Assembly: GCA_016199325.1 (NCBI GenBank)
Contig: JACQGW010000093.1
Coordinates: 1 to 11,728, forward strand
Source of the DNA: Chloroflexota bacterium
Lineage (GTDB): Bacteria; Chloroflexota; Dehalococcoidia; JACQGW01
Direction of reading: 5' to 3'
DNA length: 11,728 bases
Part shown: piece by piece, positions 1 to 6,852 of the stretch
How the letters are laid out: every line of letters begins with the position of its first letter
Position numbering within the stretch: the stretch's first letter is position 1
Made by a program: the position numbers and the translations under genes
Notes under the pieces: generated by a model
Database searches by the model: none
Told to the model about the DNA's origin: nothing
The model's input: only the letters and a program-made list of their open reading frames with translations

Positions 1-2
1 CT

Positions 3-59
3 GACGCGCCGGCCCGCCTCCTCGCTCGTGAGATGGGCGTCGTGGTGCGCCTCGCCTAA
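3..59 (+). CDS. Possible 3' end of a gene entering from the left edge (partial)
   Basis: The frame starting at base 3 is open from the window edge and reads DAPARLLAREMGVVVRLA before a TAA at 57-59. Sixteen of the eighteen sense codons end in G or C, as expected of genes here, and the peptide could be the helix-plus-strand tail of a globular enzyme. It would run towards hyuB1 (convergent). Eighteen codons are too few to name a family, and the neighbouring frame has an equally GC-rich third position, so this is only a weak call. The sequence left of the window would settle it. Confidence 0.25.
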   Translation, partial: DAPARLLAREMGVVVRLA

Positions 60-194
60 TGACTTGGATCACATGCCCCCCTTGGTTGCCCTCCCCGGTC
101 TACGGGCCCGTTACCGAATAACATTGCCATGCGACGCTGGCGCACGTGAGTGCGCCGTTCCCCGGCCCACACCAGCCACGTTCGTCAAGTTCCA
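60..194. other. Intergenic stretch downstream of hyuB1
   Basis: This short non-coding stretch follows the hyuB1 stop and may lie between two convergent genes. It holds a 10-bp palindrome at 102-111 (ACGGGCCCGT) and the hairpin at 139-156. The base composition is more mixed than in the genes. No convincing ORF was seen on either strand. Confidence 0.4.
139..156. terminator. Perfect 7-bp hairpin after hyuB1, possible terminator
   Basis: GGCGCAC at 139-145 and GTGCGCC at 150-156 form a perfect 7-bp stem with a four-base GTGA loop, about 40 nt past the hyuB1 stop. Its position suits a transcription end for hyuB1 or for a convergent gene. Neither strand has the T-run of a classical intrinsic terminator, so a role as an RNA 3'-end stabiliser is equally possible. 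Confidence 0.35.
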
Positions 195-1952
195 TCAGTG
201 GCCCCCTTCACTCAACACCTGCCGCCGGCGCGCCGTCCCCGCCGAATCCAGCAGCCCGCTCTCCGGTTCGATCACGACGCCGTAGAGTCGCTCGGCCGCC
301 TCGGCCGAGACGATGCCGTTGCGCACGTCCCACCAGACCGCGACCGGATCGCGCTGGGCAGCCGGCCCGAACCCGCCGCCGCCGGCGACGTGGATGGCCG
401 CCGACTGATCCGGCCGCGCCATCGTGATATCGATCCCGCGGGCAACTGCCCGATCGCCGGGGATCTGCTCGCCGTCGACGACGAGCTCCGTCGCCAGACC
501 GGGCATCCCGCCGAGAAGCCCCAGCGCCGGATGGTTGCGCCGGTGCATCAACGTCGTGAGATAGGGCCTGAGCGATTGGTCGGGCAGCGGCCCGACCTCG
601 CTGACGACGCCGCAGCCGCCTCGCTGCCGGCCGGGGCCGCCCGAATCGGTCCGGAGCTCCTTGCGCCGGTACAGGAGCGGCATGCGCGACTCGAAGAGCT
701 CGATGGGCACGTCGGCCGCGCTCGTGGGATGCTGGCAGGCGTGGATGCCGTCGGTGCGGGCGCCGGCGCCCATGCCGCCGGCCTCGAACGTGAATTCGAG
801 GTGCGGCCCGTCCTCGTCGACGACGTAGGGAACGAAGGCGCTGAGCAAACCGCTCGGAGCAGCCGCGGCCTCCGGAAGGGCCTCGGCCAGCGCCAGCGTG
901 ATCACGGGGCCGAGCTGCCAGCCGGTGTAGGTCCGATGGTAGACCGAGGCGCGCCGGCCGCAGTTGAGAATGGTGCCGGGCGGCGCGCTGATGCGAATCG
1001 GCTTGAACATCCCCTCGTTGTTCGGGATCTGCGGCGCGAGCAGGCAGTTCAGCGGGTAGAGCGAATGACCGGTGGCGTACTGGAAGGTGCAGTTGATCCC
1101 GCCGCGAGGATGCTCGGGCGGCACCCACGTGTAGTCGAGGTGAAGGTCCGACCCGCGCACGCGGACCACCAGCTCGATGGTCATCGGGCCGTCCAGCTCG
1201 TCGAACGTCCACCGGGCCGGGTAGTCGCCATCCGGAATCGCCAGGATCGCCTGGCGCATGACGAGCTCGGACCGCTCCTGGATCGCCCGCGAGAGCGTTC
1301 GGAAATCCGGCAGCCCGTATTCGTCCAGCAGCGCCAGCGAGCGGCGGATGCCGATGTTGTTCGCCTCCACCTCTGCCATCAGGTCGCCCAGCACCTCGCG
1401 CGGCGCCCGCACGTTGTTGGCGAGGATGTCGACGAGCTGCTCGTTGCGCTCTCCCCGGTCGTAGAGGCGCGTCGGGGGGATGAAGATGCCCTCCTCGAAG
1501 ATGTCTCGGGCGATGCCACTCAGTACACCCCCGACGTCGACGGCGTGGGTGATCGTCCCGGCGAACCCCACCAGGCGGCCGTTCTTGAAGAACGGCGTGA
1601 CGACGCCGATATCGGGCAGGTGGCCGGAGACGATCCAGGGGTCGTTCGTGACGAACACGTCGCCGGGGCGGAACGCGTCCCTGCCGAAGCGCCGGATCAG
1701 CTCCTGGGTCAGGCGGGGAACCATCACGTTGAAGAGGGGCGCGCTCCGGGTGGCGTGCGCCATCGCGGCGCCGTCCTCGTCCATGATCTCACAGCCGAGG
1801 TCGCTGGCGGCGCCGAGGATCGTCGAGAAGGCCGTCCGCAGCAGCACGGCGGCCATCTCGTCGACGACGTTGATCAGCCGAGCCCACAGGATCTCAAGCG
1901 TCACCGGGTCAAAGGTCACCTCTCGCGTCGCCGACACGCTCGCCTCAATCAT
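195..1952 (-). CDS. Hydantoinase B/oxoprolinase family protein (HyuB1), divergent copy
   Basis: A 585-residue HyuB (PF02538) protein of usual family length. Characterised relatives form the B subunit or domain of N-methylhydantoinase, 5-oxoprolinase, caprolactamase and acetone/acetophenone carboxylases, which open cyclic amides or carboxylate ketones, usually with an ATP-binding A subunit. Family motifs are present: TNDPW (about 102-106), GHLPD (110-114), DGDYP (241-245), NCT (287-289), GGMGAG (392-397), DSGGPGRQRGG (436-446) and a C-terminal AGGGGFG (523-529). I chose the ATG at 1952 over the TTG one codon upstream because GAGAGGGG lies just upstream. It is clearly more distant from HyuB2, HyuB3 and HyuB4 than they are from each other. 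It lacks their IPHK-APGGF segment (around 355-375) and has a longer tail after the YGV motif. No hyuA adjoins it. Probably cytoplasmic; substrate unknown. Confidence 0.93.
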   Translation of the reverse strand: MIEASVSATREVTFDPVTLEILWARLINVVDEMAAVLLRTAFSTILGAASDLGCEIMDEDGAAMAHATRSAPLFNVMVPRLTQELIRRFGRDAFRPGDVFVTNDPWIVSGHLPDIGVVTPFFKNGRLVGFAGTITHAVDVGGVLSGIARDIFEEGIFIPPTRLYDRGERNEQLVDILANNVRAPREVLGDLMAEVEANNIGIRRSLALLDEYGLPDFRTLSRAIQERSELVMRQAILAIPDGDYPARWTFDELDGPMTIELVVRVRGSDLHLDYTWVPPEHPRGGINCTFQYATGHSLYPLNCLLAPQIPNNEGMFKPIRISAPPGTILNCGRRASVYHRTYTGWQLGPVITLALAEALPEAAAAPSGLLSAFVPYVVDEDGPHLEFTFEAGGMGAGARTDGIHACQHPTSAADVPIELFESRMPLLYRRKELRTDSGGPGRQRGGCGVVSEVGPLPDQSLRPYLTTLMHRRNHPALGLLGGMPGLATELVVDGEQIPGDRAVARGIDITMARPDQSAAIHVAGGGGFGPAAQRDPVAVWWDVRNGIVSAEAAERLYGVVIEPESGLLDSAGTARRRQVLSEGGH

Positions 1953-1965
1953 CAAGCCCCTCTCT

Positions 1966-1986
1966 CACTCCACCTCCGGCGGAGTG
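1966..1986. promoter_or_regulatory. Inverted repeat at the predicted hyuB1 transcription start, possible operator
   Basis: CACTCC at 1966-1971 and GGAGTG at 1981-1986 form a 6-bp inverted repeat around nine bases, with a further CTCC-GGC-GGAG palindrome overlapping it. It covers the predicted start of transcription and the early leader of hyuB1. An operator or a leader hairpin is possible; this is inferred from symmetry and position only. Confidence 0.25.
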
Positions 1987-2015
1987 ACGATACCACAGGA
2001 TGTCTGGACTTGCAA
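1987..2015 (-). promoter_or_regulatory. Candidate sigma70-type promoter of hyuB1
   Basis: On the minus strand a TTGCAA -35 box (2015-2010) and a TATCGT -10 box (1992-1987) are separated by exactly 17 nt, and the -10 is preceded by TGG (extended -10). Each box matches four of six consensus positions. Initiation near 1980 would give a leader of about 28 nt before the ATG at 1952. If real, hyuB1 is transcribed separately from the lipoprotein gene upstream. Confidence 0.45.
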
Positions 2016-2064
2016 CGCCCAGCAGTTTGTTCGGCAAGTCACACGTGGACCCGGACGCCGCGTC

Positions 2065-2096
2065 CGTCATACTGAGCCGCAGCAAAACATCTCCCC
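2065..2096 (+). repeat. Palindromic repeat family A, copy 1 (AAAACAT variant)
   Basis: A direct copy of the family whose consensus begins CGTCATGCTGAGCCGCAGCG and ends AAGCATCTCCC. This copy has an A in place of G in CATGCTG (CATACTG) and reads CAAAACAT instead of CGAAGCAT. It shares the second variant with copy 3. Confidence 0.8.
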
Positions 2097-2115
2097 GGCG
2101 CGAGCCGTCCCCGTC

Positions 2116-2146
2116 CGTCATGCTGAGCCGCAGCGAAGCATCTCCC
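2116..2146 (+). repeat. Palindromic repeat family A, copy 2 (consensus)
   Basis: An exact consensus copy, 51 bp after copy 1 and in the same direction. It is identical over 31 bases to the copy at 6832-6862 in another intergenic region, which shows that the repeat is dispersed and not purely local. Confidence 0.85.
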
Positions 2147-2157
2147 GAACGCCCGGT

Positions 2158-2242
2158 CCGTCATGCTGAGCCGCAGCAAAACATCTCCCGGACGCCACTG
2201 GTCCAGGCCGGGGAGATGCTTCGCTGCGGCTCAGCATGACGG
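2158..2242. repeat. Palindromic repeat family A, copies 3 and 4 forming a long hairpin
   Basis: Copy 3 (2159-2189, plus orientation, AAAACAT variant) faces copy 4 (2211-2241, inverted, consensus). Together with one flanking C/G pair they can form a 32-bp stem with two mismatches around a 21-nt loop (2190-2210). It lies about 70 nt past the stop of the minus-strand lipoprotein gene, so it could act as a terminator-like or RNA-stabilising hairpin for that transcript. Family A resembles REP-type or miniature palindromic elements; no transposase is nearby. Confidence 0.8.
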
Positions 2243-2310
2243 TGGAAGGGTCGGCCAATCTCCAACGGACCTGCCGGACCCCACTCAGCCGGTGCGCCTC
2301 CGCGACCCGA

Positions 2311-4077
2311 TCATTCGATGGAGACGCTGTACAACGGCGGAATGGTCGGGCGGCCCGGGTCGTAGACGTATCCCTTCAGGTTCTTGGTCGTCACCACCCA
2401 GTCGTTGAAGATCCAGGCGTTCAGGGTGGCGGCATCCTCGCGGGCCAGTCGCTGGACCTTGTGCAGCAGCTCGGTGCGCGCCTTGCCGTCGACGGTGACT
2501 AGCGCCTTGTCCAGCAAGTCGTCGATCTCGCCGTTCTTGTAGCCGTAGTTGCCGTAGGCCATCGTGCTCTTGGTCGAGAGCGTCGCCCACTGGGCGAACG
2601 TTTCGTCGGTCTGCGAGTACAGGAACGAAAACCAGCCGGAGTTGTCCCGGGTCTCGGCCTTGGCCCCTCGCTCGACCATCGTCGCCCAGGGCTGCGGATT
2701 CAGCTTGAGCGTGACCCCGATCTTCGCGAGGTTCGCCTGCCACAGCTCCGAGCCGAGCCGCTGCACGTCCAGGTTCCCGATGTAGGTGCAGGAGAACGTC
2801 GCGCCCTTCGGATACTTGGACGCTTCCAGGAGCTGCTTCGCCTTGGCCAGGTCGAAGGTCTCGGGCGCCATCGACTTGTCATGGGTGCTGTAGCGCGTCG
2901 GCACGTAGCCCTGCGGGATGACGCCGTTGCCGGCCAGAATCTGGTCGACGGCGGCCTTGTAATCGAAGGCATGAATGATCGCCTGGCGGAACTTGAGGTC
3001 GTCGAGCGGGGGGCGCTGGTTGTCGAACCGGATCAGGTACTGGCGAATGCTCGGGTCGCTCTGGACGACGACCTTCGGATCGTCCTTCAGTTGCTTGAGG
3101 TCGTCGGCGGCAATCGCCATGGCGAACTGGACCTCGCCCCGCTGGACGAGCTGCCGCTGGGTCGCCTGCTCGGCGATGTATCGGATGACGACGGTGTCGA
3201 CGTGCTTGCCCGACCAGCCCCGCCAGTAGTCCGGGAACCTGGTCAGCGTCATCGACTGGTCGCGCTGCCAGCTCTTGAGCATGTAGGGGCCGGTGCCGGC
3301 GTCGTTCTCGCCGAACCAGCTCTGCGCGCTGTCGCTGCCGGCGTACGTGTCGATGGCCTTGGGGCTGGCGATGAACGCGCTGCCGAGCGTGGCCAGCGCC
3401 GGCACGTACGGGGCGTTCAGGTTGACGATCACCGTACCGGCGTCGGGAGTCTCGATGCTCTTCACGTACTTGGTCACGGCGGCGGACGGATGCTTGCCGA
3501 GCTTGAACAGCCGGTCGTAGGACTTCTTGACGGCCGCCGAATCCAGGACGGCGCCGTCGTGGAACTTGACGCCCTGCCGGAGCTTGAAGGTGTACTTCAT
3601 CCCGTCGGGCGTGGCGTCCCAGGAGGCGGCGAGGTGCGGCTCGAGCTCGAGTGTGCCCGTCTTGTACCCGATCAGCCCCTCGTACATAGCGAAGGTCGCC
3701 ACGCGGGTCGGGTTGTCGTCGGTGCCGTGCGGGTCGATCACTTTGGTCGGCCAGACGTAGGCAAGCGAGAACGTGCCGCCGGCGGCCGGCTGCGCCGTCG
3801 GCGCCGCGGCTGCCGGCGCCCTGGTTGGCTGGGCGGCCGGGGCCGTGGCTGCTGCTGCCGGCCTGGTTGGCTGCGGGGCCGGCGCGCTCGTCGGCGCGGC
3901 CGTCGGCGCGGCCGCCGCCGGTTTCGTCGGCTGGGCGGCCGGCTGGGTCGGCGCCTGCGCCGGCGCGCCGGCGCAGGCGGCCAGGCCGACGGCGCCAACG
4001 GCGCTGCCTGCCAGCGCGGCCAGGAACCTCCTGCGAGAAACGTATCGCCTATTCAATTCGGAACCCGTCTCCTGCAT
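2311..4077 (-). CDS. ABC transporter solute-binding lipoprotein, SBP_bac_5 (peptide/nickel/opine type)
   Basis: A 588-residue extracytoplasmic receptor that would deliver a peptide-like or other small organic solute to an ABC permease. The start at 4077 follows a strong GGAGGGGGAG ribosome site six bases upstream. An in-frame GTG at 4116 lies upstream of the predicted transcription start and is rejected. The N-terminus has a twin-arginine motif (SRRRFL, 14-19), a hydrophobic stretch and a LAAC lipobox with lipidated Cys35, so it is probably exported folded by Tat and membrane-anchored. An Ala/Pro/Thr linker spans about 36-101 and the binding domain about 102-588. LRQGVKFHDG (166-175) is the usual SBP_bac_5 signature. 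The linker style is common in Chloroflexota. No permease or ATPase gene is in the window. It starts 74 bp after the methyltransferase with its own promoter. The ligand cannot be predicted; hydantoin- or lactam-like compounds are a guess from context. Confidence 0.93.
   Translation of the reverse strand: MQETGSELNRRYVSRRRFLAALAGSAVGAVGLAACAGAPAQAPTQPAAQPTKPAAAAPTAAPTSAPAPQPTRPAAAATAPAAQPTRAPAAAAPTAQPAAGGTFSLAYVWPTKVIDPHGTDDNPTRVATFAMYEGLIGYKTGTLELEPHLAASWDATPDGMKYTFKLRQGVKFHDGAVLDSAAVKKSYDRLFKLGKHPSAAVTKYVKSIETPDAGTVIVNLNAPYVPALATLGSAFIASPKAIDTYAGSDSAQSWFGENDAGTGPYMLKSWQRDQSMTLTRFPDYWRGWSGKHVDTVVIRYIAEQATQRQLVQRGEVQFAMAIAADDLKQLKDDPKVVVQSDPSIRQYLIRFDNQRPPLDDLKFRQAIIHAFDYKAAVDQILAGNGVIPQGYVPTRYSTHDKSMAPETFDLAKAKQLLEASKYPKGATFSCTYIGNLDVQRLGSELWQANLAKIGVTLKLNPQPWATMVERGAKAETRDNSGWFSFLYSQTDETFAQWATLSTKSTMAYGNYGYKNGEIDDLLDKALVTVDGKARTELLHKVQRLAREDAATLNAWIFNDWVVTTKNLKGYVYDPGRPTIPPLYSVSIE
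3775..3972 (-). repeat. Low-complexity Ala/Pro/Thr linker coding repeat
   Basis: This encodes residues 36-101 of the lipoprotein, built almost only from Ala, Pro, Thr and Gln with recurring QPTKP, QPTRP and QPTRA units. The DNA is an imperfect GGC/GCC-rich repeat. It probably spaces the binding domain from the membrane and is likely to vary in length between strains. Confidence 0.8.
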
Positions 4078-4083
4078 CGTCGT

Positions 4084-4093
4084 CTCCCCCTCC
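4084..4093 (-). promoter_or_regulatory. Strong ribosome binding site that fixes the lipoprotein start
   Basis: On the minus strand GGAGGGGGAG lies six bases upstream of the ATG at 4077. It decides this start against the upstream in-frame GTG at 4116. Confidence 0.75.
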
Positions 4094-4106
4094 AGTGGAT
4101 GGACCG

Positions 4107-4135
4107 ATTGTATCACTCCCTGGGCAGATCACCAA
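4107..4135 (-). promoter_or_regulatory. Sigma70-type promoter of the solute-binding lipoprotein gene
   Basis: On the minus strand a TTGGTG -35 box (4135-4130) and a TACAAT -10 box (4112-4107; five of six consensus positions) are 17 nt apart. TGA directly precedes the -10 (extended -10). The predicted start near 4100 gives a leader of about 23 nt that contains the strong ribosome site. This is the best promoter seen in the window and suggests strong expression independent of the methyltransferase upstream. Confidence 0.6.
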
Positions 4136-4151
4136 TAGGCCCCCAGGCGCG

Positions 4152-4970
4152 TCACCCCCACGGCCAGACCGGCTTCCCCCAGGTGATCGTCGCCTCGACC
4201 TCCAGATCGAGCGTGCCGTCATGGATGGAGATCGCGCCCGCCCGAATCAGCTCCGCCAGCGCCTCCCGCAATGCGGCGTCAAAGGCGGCGGCAGACGGCC
4301 CCATCCGATCCCGTGAGAGCCCATTCTGCGAATGCCGGCACTCGACGTATTCGTCCGCCGACGGCCGCCACGGCACCGGCCGGCAGCGCCGCTCGCCCTG
4401 CCGGTGAAAGAGCCCGCGGCGCTCCAGCTCGGCCACCAGGTCATACGGCCGGTAGTCGCGATTCGTCGAGAAGCGGCTGAAGATGGGGCGCAGGCGATCC
4501 CGCACCTCGGCGCGCACGTCCCAGTCGCGCTCGACGATGGCGACGACCCCCGCCGGGATGAGGGCGTCGACGAACCGCGGGAAAACGACGTCCCACGCCA
4601 GCCAGTGGAGGCACTCGCCGGCCGTGATCAGCGCGTAGGGCGGCGCCAGCGGCGCGTCTTCCACCGAGCTGTGAACCCATCTGAGGCTCCGATGATCCCC
4701 TCCCGGCAGCCGTCTGCCTTTCTCGATCATCGCCGGCGAGAAGTCCACGGCGTCGAGCCGGTCCACGAGAGCGACCAGGCGCCGGGCAATGTCGCCGGTT
4801 CCGCACCCCACGTCGAGGACCGCGCGCGGCGATCCGGCGATGAGCCCCGCCAGGACCTCGAACACCTCCGCCGGATAGGGCGGCCGATGGTGATACGCCT
4901 CGGCGACGCTCCGATCCTGGAAGATCGCGCCGTATTCAGGTCCCAGATGCTTCGGTTTCGGCAGCATCAT
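4152..4970 (-). CDS. Class I SAM-dependent methyltransferase
   Basis: A 272-residue methyltransferase that would move a methyl group from S-adenosylmethionine to an unknown small-molecule acceptor. The SAM-binding motif I is VLDVGCGTGD (51-60). Motif II is LDAVDFSPAMI (72-82), with Asp76 placed to contact the ribose, and ECLHWL (119-124) resembles the post-II region of the Methyltransf_11/25 group, including trans-aconitate methyltransferase-like proteins. The gene starts inside the hyuB2 stop (ATGA; start at 4970, stop at 4969-4967), a classic reinitiation overlap, and has no clear ribosome site of its own. A second ATG at 4967 is possible. Upstream open sequence in this frame runs antisense-free through hyuB2 but is only a shadow. 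There is no signal peptide, so it is probably cytoplasmic. The coupling implies co-production with HyuB2, and perhaps methylation of its substrate or product (inference). Confidence 0.9.
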   Translation of the reverse strand: MMLPKPKHLGPEYGAIFQDRSVAEAYHHRPPYPAEVFEVLAGLIAGSPRAVLDVGCGTGDIARRLVALVDRLDAVDFSPAMIEKGRRLPGGDHRSLRWVHSSVEDAPLAPPYALITAGECLHWLAWDVVFPRFVDALIPAGVVAIVERDWDVRAEVRDRLRPIFSRFSTNRDYRPYDLVAELERRGLFHRQGERRCRPVPWRPSADEYVECRHSQNGLSRDRMGPSAAAFDAALREALAELIRAGAISIHDGTLDLEVEATITWGKPVWPWG

Positions 4971-6682
4971 CTTCGGCGCGCCCGGACGCCTTCCAGATCG
5001 ACCTCGACTCCGTAGTCGCGGGCGGCCGCGTCGACCGAGACGAATCCTTTGCGGACGTCGGCGAACACGCGGGCCGGGTCCCGTTCGGCGGGGTCGCCGA
5101 AGCCGCCGCCGCCCGCCGTCGCGATCGTGATCCGGCGCCGTGGATCGTCGAGCGCAAAGGCGCCCAGGGTGTGCCGGACCTCGTCGACCGGAAGCTGTCT
5201 TCCATCCAGGTAGACCCGAGCCGGCGGCGCGCTGCCGCCGCCGACCACGCCGAAGACCGGAAACCCCTGGTAGTTCATCGTCGGGCTGATCGTCAGCGAG
5301 CGTCCAAGGTCGTCGGGGACGCCGATGGTGACGCGCACGCTGCAGCCGCCGCGCGTCCGGCCCGGCCCACCCGAGTCCGGCCAGTACTCCTTCTCCCTCA
5401 CGAAGATCGACGTCGTGCTCTCCATGACCTCGATGGGCACGTCGCAGGCGCTGGTGGGGTATAAGACGGCATCCGACCCATCCGTCGTCAACCCGGCGCC
5501 CAGGCCGCCGCCGTTGAACATGATCGCTCCGAACGGGACGCCGTAATCGTCGACGCCGACGACGCGACAACTGCACTGGAAGCCGCCCGAGGCCGGCGCC
5601 TTGTGGGGAACGGCGCTCGCCAGGGCGCCGCAGAGGATCACGTCGGCGTGCCAGCCCACCTTCGTGCGGTCGTTCACCGTGGCCGGATAGTGGGCGTTCA
5701 GGACCGTCCCGTCAGGCACCCGGATCGTGATCGGCCGGAAGAGCCCCTCGCTGCTCGGGAGCTGCGGCGTCAGGATGCAGTTGAGGGCGTAGTTGCAGCG
5801 CGCCAGGGTGTAGCTCAGGGTGCAGTTGACGCCCCCGTGCGGGTGCTCGGGGGGAACCCTGACGAAGTCGACGACCAGGTCGGAGCCGAGCACCCGGACG
5901 ACGACGCCGATCGTCATCGGGCCGTCGATCTCGTCGAAGGTGATCTCGAACGGGTAGTCGCCATCGGGAACCTCGGCAATGGCCTGCCGCATGGCCCGCT
6001 CGGCTCGTCCCTGGACGGCGTTGGAAAGCTCTTGCAGGTCGCCCAGGCCGTATTCGTCCAGCAGCGCCAGCGTCTGGCGGGCAGCGGTGGCATTCGCCGT
6101 CACCAGCGCCGTGATGTCGCCCATGACCATCTCGGGCGTGCGGACGTTCTGCCTGATGATCGAGACGACCGTCTCGTTGCGCTTGCCGGCCTCGTAGAGC
6201 TTGAGCGGCGGGAACAGCACCCCCTCCTCGAAGATGCTCCGGGAGAGACGGGCGTTCAATAGGCCGCCGATGTCGGTCATGTGGGAGATGGACCCCGTGA
6301 AGCCGACCAGGCGGCCGCCCTTGAAGAACGGCGTCACGACGACGACGTCGGGCAGGTGGCCGGCGGCGAGCCAGGGGTCGTTGGTGAAGAGGACGTCGCC
6401 CGGCGCCAGCGACTCCGGCGGGAACAGCGGCAGCAGCTTCTGGACCAGGTGGGGAATGGCGAGATTGAACGTCGGATTGCTGGTCTTGGCGTGAGCGACC
6501 GACCAGCCGCGCGCGTCCATGACCTCGCAGCCCAGATCATTGGCGGCCGCGACAATCGTGCTGAAGGCCGTCCGGCGCAGGACGGTCTGCATCTCGTCGG
6601 CGACCGTCACCAGCCGGCTCCAGATGATCTCCAGGGTGACAGGGTCCTCGAAGATCGAGGATCGGTCGATGGTATTCGTCAT
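4967..6682 (-). CDS. Hydantoinase B/oxoprolinase family protein (HyuB2)
   Basis: A 571-residue HyuB paralogue covering the full domain. Motifs: ANDLGCEVMD (47-56), TNDPW (100-104), GHLPD (108-112), LALLDEYGL, a DGDYP near 237, PPEHPHGGVNCT, GGGLGAG, DSGGPGRTRGG and GGGGFG (about 524-529), then the ADVRKGFVS tail. It starts with ATG at 6682. The leader and first codons (TGATGAAGCTATGACGAATA) resemble those of hyuB3 (CGATGATACTATGACAAACA), consistent with recent common ancestry. It differs from HyuB3 at 20 of 98 aligned N-terminal residues. Its stop overlaps the methyltransferase start by 4 nt. Upstream lies a repeat-filled gap, not the hyuA gene expected in a typical hyuA-hyuB pair. Substrate unknown; hydrolysis of a cyclic amide is the generic family expectation. 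Confidence 0.94.
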   Translation of the reverse strand: MTNTIDRSSIFEDPVTLEIIWSRLVTVADEMQTVLRRTAFSTIVAAANDLGCEVMDARGWSVAHAKTSNPTFNLAIPHLVQKLLPLFPPESLAPGDVLFTNDPWLAAGHLPDVVVVTPFFKGGRLVGFTGSISHMTDIGGLLNARLSRSIFEEGVLFPPLKLYEAGKRNETVVSIIRQNVRTPEMVMGDITALVTANATAARQTLALLDEYGLGDLQELSNAVQGRAERAMRQAIAEVPDGDYPFEITFDEIDGPMTIGVVVRVLGSDLVVDFVRVPPEHPHGGVNCTLSYTLARCNYALNCILTPQLPSSEGLFRPITIRVPDGTVLNAHYPATVNDRTKVGWHADVILCGALASAVPHKAPASGGFQCSCRVVGVDDYGVPFGAIMFNGGGLGAGLTTDGSDAVLYPTSACDVPIEVMESTTSIFVREKEYWPDSGGPGRTRGGCSVRVTIGVPDDLGRSLTISPTMNYQGFPVFGVVGGGSAPPARVYLDGRQLPVDEVRHTLGAFALDDPRRRITIATAGGGGFGDPAERDPARVFADVRKGFVSVDAAARDYGVEVDLEGVRARRR

Positions 6683-6710
6683 AGCTTCATCACTTTCCGT
6701 ACACTTGAAT

Positions 6711-6765
6711 GGGACTCGTAGGAACTCGTGGGAACTCGTGGGGGCTCGTTGGAGTTCGTGGGAAC
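6711..6765. repeat. Decamer tandem repeat, about five and a half copies
   Basis: Successive 10-bp units read GGGACTCGTA, GGAACTCGTG, GGAACTCGTG, GGGGCTCGTT, GGAGTTCGTG and then a partial GGAAC. The two central units are identical and the others differ at one to three positions. The array ends about 29 bp upstream of the hyuB2 ATG, inside its probable promoter or leader. A related GAGCTCGTAGGAGA sequence occurs in the opposite orientation across the hydrolase stop (around 7003-7016). Confidence 0.75.
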
Positions 6766-6776
6766 GCCATCACCCT

Positions 6777-6852
6777 GAGCCGCCTCCCCTCCCCCGTCAT
6801 GCTGAGCCGCAGCGAGCCGCCTCCCCTCCCCCGTCATGCTGAGCCGCAGCGA
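6777..6852 (+). repeat. Direct tandem repeat with 37-bp period
   Basis: Bases 6777-6815 and 6814-6852 are the same 39-bp sequence, overlapping by two bases. Each has GAGCCGCCTCCCCTCCCCC followed by the first half of palindromic repeat family A. The middle unit is thus a family A copy whose second half has become GAGCCGCCTCCCC (6795-6826). This looks like slippage or unequal crossing-over within family A. Confidence 0.75.

Larger units (their letters stand above)
1953..2310. other. Repeat-rich intergenic region between the lipoprotein gene and hyuB1
   Basis: These 358 bp hold no credible gene. From right to left they contain about 68 bp of plain sequence after the lipoprotein stop, then four copies of a 31-bp palindromic repeat (2065-2241), then the hyuB1 promoter and leader. 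Short open frames here only read through the repeats. Confidence 0.75.

Noticed and set aside
100..195. A 31-codon minus-strand frame starting within the hyuB1 stop (TGATG overlap)
   Set aside because: The overlap recalls the coupled genes of hyuB2 and hyuB3, but the peptide is short, rich in Trp, Cys and Gly, and crosses the hairpin at 139-156. It has no recognisable feature.
150..2075. A 641-codon open frame on the plus strand, antisense to hyuB1
   Set aside because: It is a high-GC shadow. The translation is rich in Arg, Asp, Val and Gly without domain motifs, and the opposite frame encodes an intact HyuB with all family motifs.
2065..2242. CRISPR array
   Set aside because: Four similar units with 12-22 bp gaps might suggest one, but one copy is inverted, the gaps are too short and irregular for spacers, and no cas gene is present.
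2000..2502. Small plus-strand frames across the repeat cluster
   Set aside because: They read through the palindromic repeats and the antisense of the lipoprotein 3' end, with no ribosome site or domain.
4971..5576. An N-terminal extension of the methyltransferase by about 200 residues, ahead of 4970
   Set aside because: The extension is an out-of-frame Arg-rich reading of hyuB2. The methyltransferase fold starts naturally at the ATG at 4970, which overlaps the hyuB2 stop.
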